From a virus, in the IMG/VR virus record IMGVR_UViG_3300042731_005119, positions 1 through 22,620 of that record: a stretch of DNA of 22,620 nt; one strand, 5' to 3'. The notes under the pieces were generated by a model. The model did not search any database and was not told the DNA's origin. It saw nothing but the letters and a program-made list of their open reading frames with translations. Below are positions 1 to 7,340 of this stretch, one piece after another; position 1 is the stretch's first letter, and every line of letters starts with the position of its first letter. Both the position numbers and the translations under genes were made by a program.

Positions 1-1262
1 TTAAATGGTATGCAAATGAAAATAATGGAGCTAGTTACTTGTATTGTGATGCAAGCGAAAACTTAATATATACAACTGGAGTAGACTTGCAATTTAAAGA
101 TAGTGATGTCTTGGTATTTGGAACAGGAGCAGGAGCAACAGGAGACGTAGGAATAACTTGGGACGGTACTAATTTGATTATTAGTGCAACAGCAGACGAC
201 ACACTTATAGAAATAGGAGATTCAGCAGCAACACAGCTATCTTTTGATTTAAAATGGTATGGAGATGACGCGAACGGTGCAAAATATCTATACTTTGATG
301 CTTCTGAAAACATGATATACACAACAGGAGTAGATTTTAAATTTAAGGATAATGATTATTGCTTATTTGGCAGTGGTGGGGACGTTACTATAACTTGGGA
401 TACTGCAAAATTAGTAGTAAATGCCCAAGCAGACGACACGCTAATTCAAATTGGCAAATCTGCAGCCACACAAAAGAGTTTTGATTTGCAATGGTTCGCG
501 GAGGCTGCAAATGGAGCAAATTATTTATATGCAGATGCTTCAAGAAATCTCATAGAAACAACTAATATTGAGATTTCTACAAGAAAAAGAGTTGATGTTT
601 TTGATGACTTTTTCCAACAAACGATCGCTGAAACTGATACTCCATGGATATTGAATAGCGGGACAGACCCTCAAGCACTAGACCCGGCTATTGATACCCA
701 AGAAGGCGGCGTAATTAAACTAACATCTGGAGACGCAAGTGGAGCAGTTGCGGCAGATGGAAGTCAGATAGTTTGCTCTATTCCAATGCAGGCTGATTCA
801 GGAGGTTTGGTATTTGAAACAAGATTGCATTTAAATACAGCAATAACAGGGATTAGTTGTAATGCAGGTTTCACAGATACAACAGCTCTAGAAGAACCAT
901 TTACGAACGCGGCAGATGTAATCACAGCCGTAGCTAATGACGCGGTTTGTTTTGTTTTCGACGATGGAGCGACAACAAAGGAATGGTTTGCGGCAGCAGT
1001 GGATAGCACTACGCAAGATGCTGGAAATGCTGCTTCTGGCGACGCTCCAGTAGCCGACACTTATCAAACACTAAGAATCGAAGTAAGCGCAGATGGCGCA
1101 ACTATAAATTTCTACGTTGACGGAACATTAACACATACTTTAAGTGGTGATGAGGGTGTATCTCCAGACGTTAATCTATATGCAACTGTAGTGATTTGTA
1201 GTACTACAACAGCAAGTGTAACAGCAGATATAGATTATCTGTATTGTGGACATAATAGATAA
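1..1262 (+). CDS. Repeat-containing virion structural protein (5' truncated), possible head fibre or decoration protein
   Basis: The frame is open from base 3, so the true start lies before the window. The visible part begins with tandem repeats. Units start at about bases 3, 252 and 489 with KWYANENNGA, KWYGDDANGA and QWFAEAANGA, each followed by YLY-DAS-N-I-TT, then FG-G, TWD and ADDTLI-IG-SAATQ. The first two units are 83 and 79 residues; the third is cut short. From about base 590 a globular, beta-rich domain of about 220 residues follows (from RVDVFDDFF to the C-terminus), with a pattern typical of concanavalin-like jelly-roll domains in phage structural proteins. The same domain recurs in the gene at 3808. 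Its place before the tail adaptor suggests a head-associated surface protein. The repeat type is familiar from phage structural proteins; the exact role is inferred. Confidence 0.7.
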   Translation, partial: KWYANENNGASYLYCDASENLIYTTGVDLQFKDSDVLVFGTGAGATGDVGITWDGTNLIISATADDTLIEIGDSAATQLSFDLKWYGDDANGAKYLYFDASENMIYTTGVDFKFKDNDYCLFGSGGDVTITWDTAKLVVNAQADDTLIQIGKSAATQKSFDLQWFAEAANGANYLYADASRNLIETTNIEISTRKRVDVFDDFFQQTIAETDTPWILNSGTDPQALDPAIDTQEGGVIKLTSGDASGAVAADGSQIVCSIPMQADSGGLVFETRLHLNTAITGISCNAGFTDTTALEEPFTNAADVITAVANDAVCFVFDDGATTKEWFAAAVDSTTQDAGNAASGDAPVADTYQTLRIEVSADGATINFYVDGTLTHTLSGDEGVSPDVNLYATVVICSTTTASVTADIDYLYCGHNR

Positions 1263-1329
1263 CAACGTAGATCTAGTTACACCAAAAAGAATGACGTAAA
1301 GTTCTAATAAATTCAGTATAATATAACCT

Positions 1330-1361
1330 AGGTATCATTTTGATACCTGGAAAATTTTTTT
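1330..1361 (+). terminator. Hairpin with downstream T tract, probable partial terminator
   Basis: AGGTATCA (1330-1337) and TGATACCT (1341-1348) form a perfect 8-bp stem with a TTT loop. Seven T residues follow at 1355-1361 after a short A-rich spacer. The T tract is six bases from the stem, so termination may be leaky. It lies between the structural gene ending at 1262 and the small gene at 1376, and could set their relative expression. A TATAAT-like hexamer sits just upstream at 1317-1322 but has no convincing -35. Confidence 0.5.
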
Positions 1362-1375
1362 AGGAGGAAACAGAA

Positions 1376-1594
1376 ATGGCAAATATGAATATAAATGAGC
1401 AAATTAAAATAAGGGAAAGCAGAATAAAGCAATTACAAGAAGAAATGACAAAATTAAAATCTAATATAGCAGCATGTAATGAAAGACTACAACTTTTATC
1501 AAATGAAGCATACAAGCAACAAGGAGCCATGGACGCATTGAAAGAACTGTTAGAACCAATTGACAAACCAAAAGTTTCAGGGAAAACAAATTAA
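1376..1594 (+). CDS. Small coiled-coil protein, function unknown
   Basis: A 72-residue protein, not recognised. Residues 5-60 form one long charged heptad-like helix (I-K-R-IKQLQEEMTKLKSNI), with no membrane segment or signal peptide. The start is well supported by TAGGAGG at 1361-1367, eight bases before ATG. It lies between the head and tail genes of the late operon, where podoviruses often encode small scaffold, head-completion or chaperone-like proteins; that is only positional inference. Its stop codon overlaps the start of the next small gene (TAATG). Confidence 0.7.
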   Translation: MANMNINEQIKIRESRIKQLQEEMTKLKSNIAACNERLQLLSNEAYKQQGAMDALKELLEPIDKPKVSGKTN

Positions 1595-1752
1595 TGGATA
1601 TGTTTAATAATAAATTTGAGATTAAAAAAGACTCTAGAATGACAAAGGCTGAAAGATTACTTTTTAATATTTATTTAGAGTTGAAGGAATTAAACTCAAA
1701 TTTAACCAAAAATATGAAAAATATCAATAATAAAAAATCTACAAAAAAGTAG
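1594..1752 (+). CDS. Small basic protein, function unknown
   Basis: A 52-residue open frame starting at the ATG that overlaps the previous stop codon (TAATG at 1592-1596), which implies translational coupling. The protein is lysine- and asparagine-rich, with one predicted helix around AERLLFNIYLELKELN, and ends in a very basic tail. There is no clear independent ribosome binding site. It fills the gap exactly between the coiled-coil gene and the tail adaptor, whose ribosome binding site begins at the stop of this frame. Both points favour a real gene. No family recognised. Confidence 0.6.
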   Translation: MDMFNNKFEIKKDSRMTKAERLLFNIYLELKELNSNLTKNMKNINNKKSTKK

Positions 1753-1761
1753 GTGATAATG

Positions 1762-2415
1762 ATGGCAACAGTTCAAAACATAATTGATAGGGCCGCAACT
1801 ATTTATCCTACATCTCGAAGTGCAGCAGATCAAATATTGAGTTTAGCAAGAATCCAAAGAAGATTGTATACAAGACTTGGTCTAGATTCTGAACAATACA
1901 CAACTGACGAATCAGATGTGACAGTTGCAGACCAAGAGGAATATGATTTACCATCTGATTGTCAAATTTTTAATATTGTGAACATGACAATTGAAGTTGA
2001 AACAGTTGAAAGTAGCGGAGAATATGATGAATACAAATTTAGGGCATTTGATGAAATTTCAGTTGATTCAACAGGTAACTATTTTACAAGAGGATCAACA
2101 TCTTCAAAATATTTTATATATGAATCTGGAGAAATTATAGATGATAATGACAGGACCATAAGAATAAGATATTATCCAGACCCTACAATTATTGATTCTG
2201 CTGATGATACTCCAACACTGAGTTCTATGTATCATGATTATTTTATTTATATGCTAGCTGCTGAAAATGCAGCTTGTGGCACTGACCCTGATGTGGAATT
2301 AGCAAATTATTGGCGTAGCGAAGCAGAGGAATACTATAATGAAATGAAATATAGAATACTAGACAATTTTAACAATACAGACACTAGAAGTACAGGAGCA
2401 AAGGAGTATATGTGA
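1762..2415 (+). CDS. Tail adaptor / head-tail connector protein (T7 gp11 / P22 gp4 type)
   Basis: About 217 residues. The helical N-terminus (TVQNIIDRAATIYP then a long helix ending YTRLGLDSEQY) is followed by a beta-rich middle (YDLPSDCQIFNIVNM, FRAFDE, YFTRGS, IRIRYYPDP) and a helical C-terminus (YHDYFIYMLAAENAA, WRSEAEEYYNEMKYRI). This layout is typical of the podovirus tail tubular A/adaptor family, which forms a 12-subunit ring joining portal to nozzle. A GTG at 1753 is also in frame, but AGGTGA (1751-1756) fits the ATG at 1762 best; the ATG at 1759 is too close. The next gene encodes the nozzle, which supports the call. Identification rests on fold pattern and synteny. Confidence 0.72.
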   Translation: MATVQNIIDRAATIYPTSRSAADQILSLARIQRRLYTRLGLDSEQYTTDESDVTVADQEEYDLPSDCQIFNIVNMTIEVETVESSGEYDEYKFRAFDEISVDSTGNYFTRGSTSSKYFIYESGEIIDDNDRTIRIRYYPDPTIIDSADDTPTLSSMYHDYFIYMLAAENAACGTDPDVELANYWRSEAEEYYNEMKYRILDNFNNTDTRSTGAKEYM

Positions 2416-3806
2416 TGGCATATTTTAGTCAATCTCAAAGAAAAGAAAATATAAAAATATTATTAGGTGATGGAATAAATACATACACTCCTGATGGGTT
2501 AATAAAGCGTTCTGAATGTATATCTAATTTAAATATGTCATCTAGGAAATATCCAAGTCTATGTACTCGAGCAGGACGTACACATGCAGCCGACTCAATA
2601 ACAAACACAAATGGGATTGGATCATATAGAGACAGTTATTATTATAAGAATCTTGACATTTACTTACATGCGGTAGATGGCACAGTTTGGAAAAGATGGA
2701 ACGCTAATGCATGGGCAAACGTACAAACAGGACTTACCAATGGAACTGCAAATTTTGTTAATTTCAACACATCTACAAAAAACTACATAATCATGGTAAA
2801 TGGGTATCAAAAATTTGCTTGGGATGGTTCGTCGGTTACTACTTTAACAGACGCACCAGCAACTAATTTATACACCGTAGACGACAGACGATTATATGCA
2901 TTGAAAGGAGACGTGTTATATATTTCTGCAGGTGGAAGTATAACAGACTGGACTACTGTAAATGATGCTATGCAATTGGTTATAAACGGTTCGAGAGGTC
3001 TAGCTACTTGTATCTGCACATACAAAGACACTGTTATATGTTTCTTTGAAAATTCTATGCATATTTTATATGGAAATGACCCTTTTGATTTTGATTTGTC
3101 TGACCCTATATCAATAGGTTGCGTTGGTTCAAAAGCAGTGATAGAGCATAATGGAATACTATATTTTGTGTACAATGACGGACTATACAGATTTGCAGGT
3201 GGACAACCTGAGAAATTAAGTCAAAAAGTAGATGGCTATTTTAGTGATATTCCTTTTTTATATTGGACATTAGTATGTTTAGGAAAATATGACAGATGGA
3301 TATATATGTCAATAACATATGGAGCAGCAGCAACAGACAATAATATTACTTTGGTCTATGACACGCATTATGGAGTTTGGAATGTGCATAATGTAGGCTA
3401 CGCTGACTTTACACAAATAGCAGGCGACTTAATTGGCATAGACACAGATGGACAAACGTGGGTTTTAAATTCTGGGAATGATGATAATAGTGTTGCTATT
3501 GCTAGTCAATGGATAAGTGGATGGATAGATATGAGCGTAATTAGCAAAAAGAAAAGATTAACAAAGCAATATTATTTATTATATTTACCAACAGGTTCTA
3601 CTTTGACATTGTATTATTCGAATGATGGAAGTTCATGGACTAGTTTAAAAGCTTTTAGCACTTCATCATCAGAACAAATAGTAGCCGTTCCTGTTTCTTT
3701 GTCAGTTCTTAGTTCAGTTTCTAGATATAAATTTAAATTTGTTGGGACTGGACAATGGAGAATAAATCAAGTCGATGAATACTTTAATATAAAGAAGAGG
3801 CTATAA
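2415..3806 (+). CDS. Tail nozzle protein (T7 gp12 / P22 gp10-like)
   Basis: About 463 residues. The N-terminus (LLGDGINTYTPDGLIKRSECISNLNMSSRK) resembles the start of podoviral nozzle/stabilisation proteins that read 'gG-nt...p.g.l..e....eN'. The body is a run of short beta blades (GIGSYRDSYYY, LYLHAVDGTVWKRWN, YIIMVNGYQKFAWDG, LYALKGDVLYISAGG, GILYFVYNDGLYRFAGGQPEKLS), as expected of the beta-propeller nozzle, and ends in a jelly-roll-like region (SGWIDMS to YKFKFVGTGQWRI). The ATG at 2415 overlaps the adaptor stop as TGATG, with AGGAG at 2402-2406; a GTG at 2412 is also possible. The adaptor-nozzle gene pair is characteristic of short-tailed phages and defines the morphotype here. Confidence 0.75.
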   Translation: MAYFSQSQRKENIKILLGDGINTYTPDGLIKRSECISNLNMSSRKYPSLCTRAGRTHAADSITNTNGIGSYRDSYYYKNLDIYLHAVDGTVWKRWNANAWANVQTGLTNGTANFVNFNTSTKNYIIMVNGYQKFAWDGSSVTTLTDAPATNLYTVDDRRLYALKGDVLYISAGGSITDWTTVNDAMQLVINGSRGLATCICTYKDTVICFFENSMHILYGNDPFDFDLSDPISIGCVGSKAVIEHNGILYFVYNDGLYRFAGGQPEKLSQKVDGYFSDIPFLYWTLVCLGKYDRWIYMSITYGAAATDNNITLVYDTHYGVWNVHNVGYADFTQIAGDLIGIDTDGQTWVLNSGNDDNSVAIASQWISGWIDMSVISKKKRLTKQYYLLYLPTGSTLTLYYSNDGSSWTSLKAFSTSSSEQIVAVPVSLSVLSSVSRYKFKFVGTGQWRINQVDEYFNIKKRL

Positions 3807-3807
3807 A

Positions 3808-4635
3808 ATGAGCATATGGAAATTTTTAAAAGAAAATACAATTGAAAATACATTAGAATCACTTTTAAGAAGATTGAACTGGATATTTAGTAATCTTGAT
3901 TCTAAAAATGTAAAAAGATTAAACTTTTCCGAAACTGACATTATAACAAGTAGGAACAAGGTTGAAATCTTTGACGATTTTTTGTATCAGGCTATAAGTG
4001 AAAATGATACGCCATGGATATTGAATAGCGGAGCAGATGCCCAGGCAGTAGACCCGGCAATTGATAATCAAGAGAGCGGTGTGTTAAAGTTTGTTTCTGG
4101 AAATGCAGATGGTACGGTTGTGAATGATGGATGTCAACTTGTATGTTCTTTACCTGTGCAGGCACAAAAAGGAAATTTAATATTTGAAACTAGACTCCAT
4201 ATTAATACAGCAATAACAAATCTAAGTATTTGTGCAGGCTTTACAGATTCTACAGTACTTGAAGAACCATTTACGAACGCTGCGGATGTAATTACTAGCA
4301 ATGCAAGTGATGCAGCTTGTTTTGTATACGATGATGGAGCAACAACAAAAGAATGGTTTATGTGTGCAGTAGATAGTAATACAGATGATACAGGTAACAC
4401 AGCTTTAGGAACTGCTCCAATTGCTGACACATGGCAAACACTAAGAATTGAAGTGTCTGAGGACGGAACAGAAATAAAATTTTTCATTGATGGTGAAAAA
4501 GTTGGGACATTAAACAAAGATGCTGGAGTTTCTCCGGACGTTAATTTATTTGCAACTATAGTCATTTGCAGTACAACAACATCATCAAAGGATATAGATG
4601 TAGACTATGTATTTGTATCATACAATCGAGAATAG
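3808..4635 (+). CDS. Virion surface protein with lectin-like domain, paralogue of the first gene
   Basis: A 275-residue protein. A short N-terminal part (residues 1-50, helical, then KNVKRLNFSETDI) may be an attachment segment. From about residue 53 it carries a 220-residue beta domain (VEIFDDFLYQAI, ENDTPWILNSG, LIFETRLHINTAIT, ICAGFTDST, LEEPFTNAADVIT, LRIEVSEDG, NLFATIVICSTTT). This is clearly homologous to the C-terminal domain of the gene ending at 1262, and the similarity is visible at DNA level (shared CCATGGATATTGAATAGCG). The domain probably has a concanavalin-like fold, often used in phages for carbohydrate or cell-surface binding. It starts at ATG 3808 with AGAGG seven bases before, directly after the nozzle gene. 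The role in the tail is inferred. Confidence 0.65.
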   Translation: MSIWKFLKENTIENTLESLLRRLNWIFSNLDSKNVKRLNFSETDIITSRNKVEIFDDFLYQAISENDTPWILNSGADAQAVDPAIDNQESGVLKFVSGNADGTVVNDGCQLVCSLPVQAQKGNLIFETRLHINTAITNLSICAGFTDSTVLEEPFTNAADVITSNASDAACFVYDDGATTKEWFMCAVDSNTDDTGNTALGTAPIADTWQTLRIEVSEDGTEIKFFIDGEKVGTLNKDAGVSPDVNLFATIVICSTTTSSKDIDVDYVFVSYNRE

Positions 4636-4650
4636 AAAGCAGGTGAGAAA

Positions 4651-6555
4651 TTGGCTAATAAAACCTATAATGGTGTAATGTATGATCCTGCGACAAATTA
4701 TCAATCATTGATAAACAAAGCAGGAACAGACAAAAGTTCTTTAGATACCTTATATAAACAAAGAGCAGCTAAAATATACGGTGAAGGGATAACCAGTAAG
4801 TATTCAACAGTGCCAGGGCAACTACAATATTTGCAAAATGCAAGTTCGCCGCAACAAGTGGAAACAAATACTCAAAAAGTAACTCCAACTACAAAAACTC
4901 AATACTCAGATCAAATAACTCAAAGTTTAGGTGACTTAGCAGACATGTTAAAAACTCCATTAACATACGATTCTAGCAAAGACGAAGCATTCCAGGCAGC
5001 ACAAACAAACATATCTAATGATGTATATAGGAACTTAGCAAGAAGGAATATTGCGGATAGTTCTTTTACTCCTCAGCAAATTTACGAGTTAAGTATGTCA
5101 GCATTACCGCAATATCAACAATTATGGCAAGCTAATCAACAACAAAATTTAGCAAATAATTTTGAAATGTTATCTCAGTTGCAAAATCTTGATACAACTG
5201 AGTTTAATAAAACACAAGCATTAGCACAATTTGATCAAGAGAAACAACAAGCATTAGAGCAATTGCAGTTACAAAAAGGTCAACTAACAGGAGATTACTT
5301 AACTCCAGAGCAAGCAGCTTTACTGGAGAATATTGACCCAATGCTAAATATGTATGCAAATTATGACGGAGGATATCAGGCAGAAATAAATCGAAGGTCT
5401 GCAATAAATCCAAACGACCCTGTTATTACTCAACTGAAATATTTGAGGAATCAAAAGATTAATAATCTTGGATTGACATATCCTGAGAGCGTGCTAGGTG
5501 ATAAAACACTAGAACAAGCACAAGCAGAATATAGCAATCAATTTAATACTGCGCAACTGACAGGATATTATTTAACACCACAACAGCAGAGGGCAGTAAA
5601 TAACGGAGTTGCAGCAGAAGATAAGGAAAGAATTGATAAGATTGTAGCTAATTTGCAAGGTGGTTATCAAGCATATATGAATCAATTAGATCCTAGCAGT
5701 GCTGAATTTGCAAAAGCTCAAATGTTAAGAAATGAAAAGATTGCTAAGCAAGGATTACCATATGAACCAACATATGGAGGCGAAACCTTGGCAGGAAAAG
5801 AATATAAATTAACAGAGCAAGAGGCTGAAATGAATCAAAAACTTGCTAAACAAGATTTATTTACAAAACAGACACAAAATAATTATCTTGAGCAACAATT
5901 GCAAGCAGACTTAAGTCAAACAGAGTTGCAAAACGTAGGTTTAGATGTAGCGAATGAAATATCAAAAATTAATTTAAACTATTTACCTAAAGAGAAACGG
6001 TCGGCTTTAAAACAAGCTCAAGTTGAGCTTAAGAATGGTAAATTACAAAATGCATATCAGAAAATTATAAATGCTAATTTACCAGATCAGCTAGAAGCGG
6101 ACTTGAAAAAAACAATAGCTGACATAGAATACACTTATTCAAGTACATCAAACTCAAACATTGACACAGCATTAAAATCAGGTTCTGTTACTGGGACAGG
6201 TGCGTCCGTAATTGCTTATGCTAGTAACTATATAGGTACTCCATACTTGTGGGGTGGTGAAAGCTCGAAAGGTATTGATTGTTCTGGGTTAACACAAGCA
6301 GCTTTCAAGAAAATTGGTGTGAATTTGCCTAGACACACAGGTGATCAGGTAGAAAAAGGAACAGCAGTAAAAAAAGCTGACTTGCAACCAGGAGACCTTG
6401 TTTTTTTTAACACATATAAAAAAAATGGGCATGTTGGAATTTATATAGGTGGTGGACAAATGATACATGCTGGTAGTACAAAAGGCGTATCAATCACAAG
6501 TATAGATTCTAGTTACTGGGCACCTAGATATTCAACGGCAAGAAGAGTAATATAA
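4651..6555 (+). CDS. Virion-associated NlpC/P60 cell-wall peptidase with long helical N-terminus
   Basis: 634 residues with a TTG start (AGGTGA at 4641-4646). Residues 1-510 are glutamine-, asparagine- and alanine-rich, mostly helical, with repeated LTGDYLTPEQ/LTGYYLTPQQ and GGYQAEIN/GGYQAYMN segments, so the middle contains an internal duplication. This composition resembles podoviral internal (ejection) proteins. Residues about 525-634 are an NlpC/P60 domain with DCSG (catalytic Cys544), GHVGIYIG (His594) and MIHAG (His606), ending in the family-typical ARRVI. NlpC/P60 enzymes cut D-glutamyl peptides in peptidoglycan stems, so this protein probably opens a local hole for DNA entry or acts at lysis. 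The gene is followed by the group I intron and then a transglycosylase gene, giving the virion two complementary wall-cutting activities. Confidence 0.82.
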   Translation: MANKTYNGVMYDPATNYQSLINKAGTDKSSLDTLYKQRAAKIYGEGITSKYSTVPGQLQYLQNASSPQQVETNTQKVTPTTKTQYSDQITQSLGDLADMLKTPLTYDSSKDEAFQAAQTNISNDVYRNLARRNIADSSFTPQQIYELSMSALPQYQQLWQANQQQNLANNFEMLSQLQNLDTTEFNKTQALAQFDQEKQQALEQLQLQKGQLTGDYLTPEQAALLENIDPMLNMYANYDGGYQAEINRRSAINPNDPVITQLKYLRNQKINNLGLTYPESVLGDKTLEQAQAEYSNQFNTAQLTGYYLTPQQQRAVNNGVAAEDKERIDKIVANLQGGYQAYMNQLDPSSAEFAKAQMLRNEKIAKQGLPYEPTYGGETLAGKEYKLTEQEAEMNQKLAKQDLFTKQTQNNYLEQQLQADLSQTELQNVGLDVANEISKINLNYLPKEKRSALKQAQVELKNGKLQNAYQKIINANLPDQLEADLKKTIADIEYTYSSTSNSNIDTALKSGSVTGTGASVIAYASNYIGTPYLWGGESSKGIDCSGLTQAAFKKIGVNLPRHTGDQVEKGTAVKKADLQPGDLVFFNTYKKNGHVGIYIGGGQMIHAGSTKGVSITSIDSSYWAPRYSTARRVI

Positions 6556-6586
6556 AAAAATTGCATAAACAATTAAAAGCTACACC

Positions 6587-6876
6587 CTATGTTCGGCGAC
6601 GAGCGTAGAAAACTTTGTGAACTGCTTGGATTGGTTATTATGCTTATGCAGCTACAACATATCTGGAAACGGAAAGTGTGAACGCTGGGAAACCTGAAAA
6701 AATGCATAAGATGGCATAAGGTTAAATCCTAAGTGCAGTTATAAGCCACGTCTAGCAGGTAAGCCGCTAAGTACTTTTTAGTATATGCGGAAACTTCAAC
6801 GACTATCCATTTTGGAGTAGGGGAAACCCGAAGTGCTAAGCTCTCATTAAATTGAGATGATGATATAGTCTAACAG
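6587..6876 (+). ncRNA. Group I self-splicing intron (IA-like), no homing endonuclease
   Basis: The core motifs are plain. The R-type element CTTCAACGACTATCC (6794-6808) and S-type element GATATAGTC (6862-6870) pair as P7, with GACTAT (6801-6806) against ATAGTC (6865-6870). P1 is formed by exon CTATGT (6587-6592) and guide sequence GCGTAG (6603-6608), with the required U.G pair at 6592/6603, placing the 5' splice site after 6592. GTGAACTGCTTGG and GTGTGAACGCTGGG resemble conserved upstream group I segments. TCTCA/TGAGA (6842-6846, 6854-6858) can form P8. CCGC/GCGG and AACCT/AGGTT hairpins precede P7. No P9 hairpin is obvious, so the 3' end is uncertain; G6876 is the most upstream candidate. 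It lies between two virion lytic-enzyme genes rather than inside an evident reading frame. Identity is high-confidence; the ends are approximate. Confidence 0.85.
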
Positions 6877-6890
6877 TAGCAGGAGGATTA

Positions 6891-7325
6891 ATGCAAACAA
6901 CTGGAAATACATCTATTGATAAAGCATTTACAACTAATGCGGCAACATATGGATTAGACCCAAACTTGATATATGCTATTTCTCATGTAGAAACAGGAGG
7001 AACTTTTGACCCAACTTTACAAAATAATATCGAAGGTGGGCATTTTGGATTAATGCAAGTATCAACAAACTTGCTAAATGACTCGAATATTGGCAACTGG
7101 AAAAGTCCTCAGTTGAATACAATGGTAGGTGCGAAATATTTAAATTATTTATTAAAATATTTCGACAATGACATGGAAAAGGCAATTTGTGCATACAATG
7201 CAGGTGAAGGGACTATAGGCGGATTAGTGAGAGACTACGGTAATAATTGGAAGAAACATTTATCGCCAGAAACAAAAAAATATTTACCTGCAGTTTTGAA
7301 AATATATACATCTTTAAAAACCTAA
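6891..7325 (+). CDS. SLT-type lytic transglycosylase (virion-associated)
   Basis: 144 residues, essentially one soluble lytic transglycosylase (SLT) domain. YAISHVETGG contains the probable catalytic Glu34, followed by GHFGLMQVS and AICAYNAGEGTI, the three hallmark motifs of the family. It cleaves the MurNAc-GlcNAc backbone of peptidoglycan to 1,6-anhydro ends. There is no signal peptide, as expected for a protein carried into the wall by the particle. AGGAGG (6881-6886) is four bases from the ATG. The frame is open upstream to 6864, and splicing at 6592/6876 would place an exon-1 ATG in frame, adding MLAGGL before this start. It lies between the P60 peptidase and the large ejection protein, and probably works with both during DNA entry. 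Confidence 0.85.
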   Translation: MQTTGNTSIDKAFTTNAATYGLDPNLIYAISHVETGGTFDPTLQNNIEGGHFGLMQVSTNLLNDSNIGNWKSPQLNTMVGAKYLNYLLKYFDNDMEKAICAYNAGEGTIGGLVRDYGNNWKKHLSPETKKYLPAVLKIYTSLKT

Positions 7326-7340
7326 CTAGAAGGTGATTTA

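Noticed and set aside
2807-3175. Minus-strand frame of 122 codons inside the nozzle gene, and similar ones elsewhere
   Set aside because: These are antisense shadows of well-supported virion genes, with no ribosome binding sites or recognisable proteins.
6553-6592. Intron splicing giving a P60-SLT fusion protein
   Set aside because: The identified P1 puts the 5' splice site after two in-frame TAA codons, so no fusion forms by splicing alone.
6593-6690. Short frame starting at ATG 6589 and running into the intron
   Set aside because: It has no ribosome binding site and overlaps the ribozyme structure; openness over about 90 bases is not significant.
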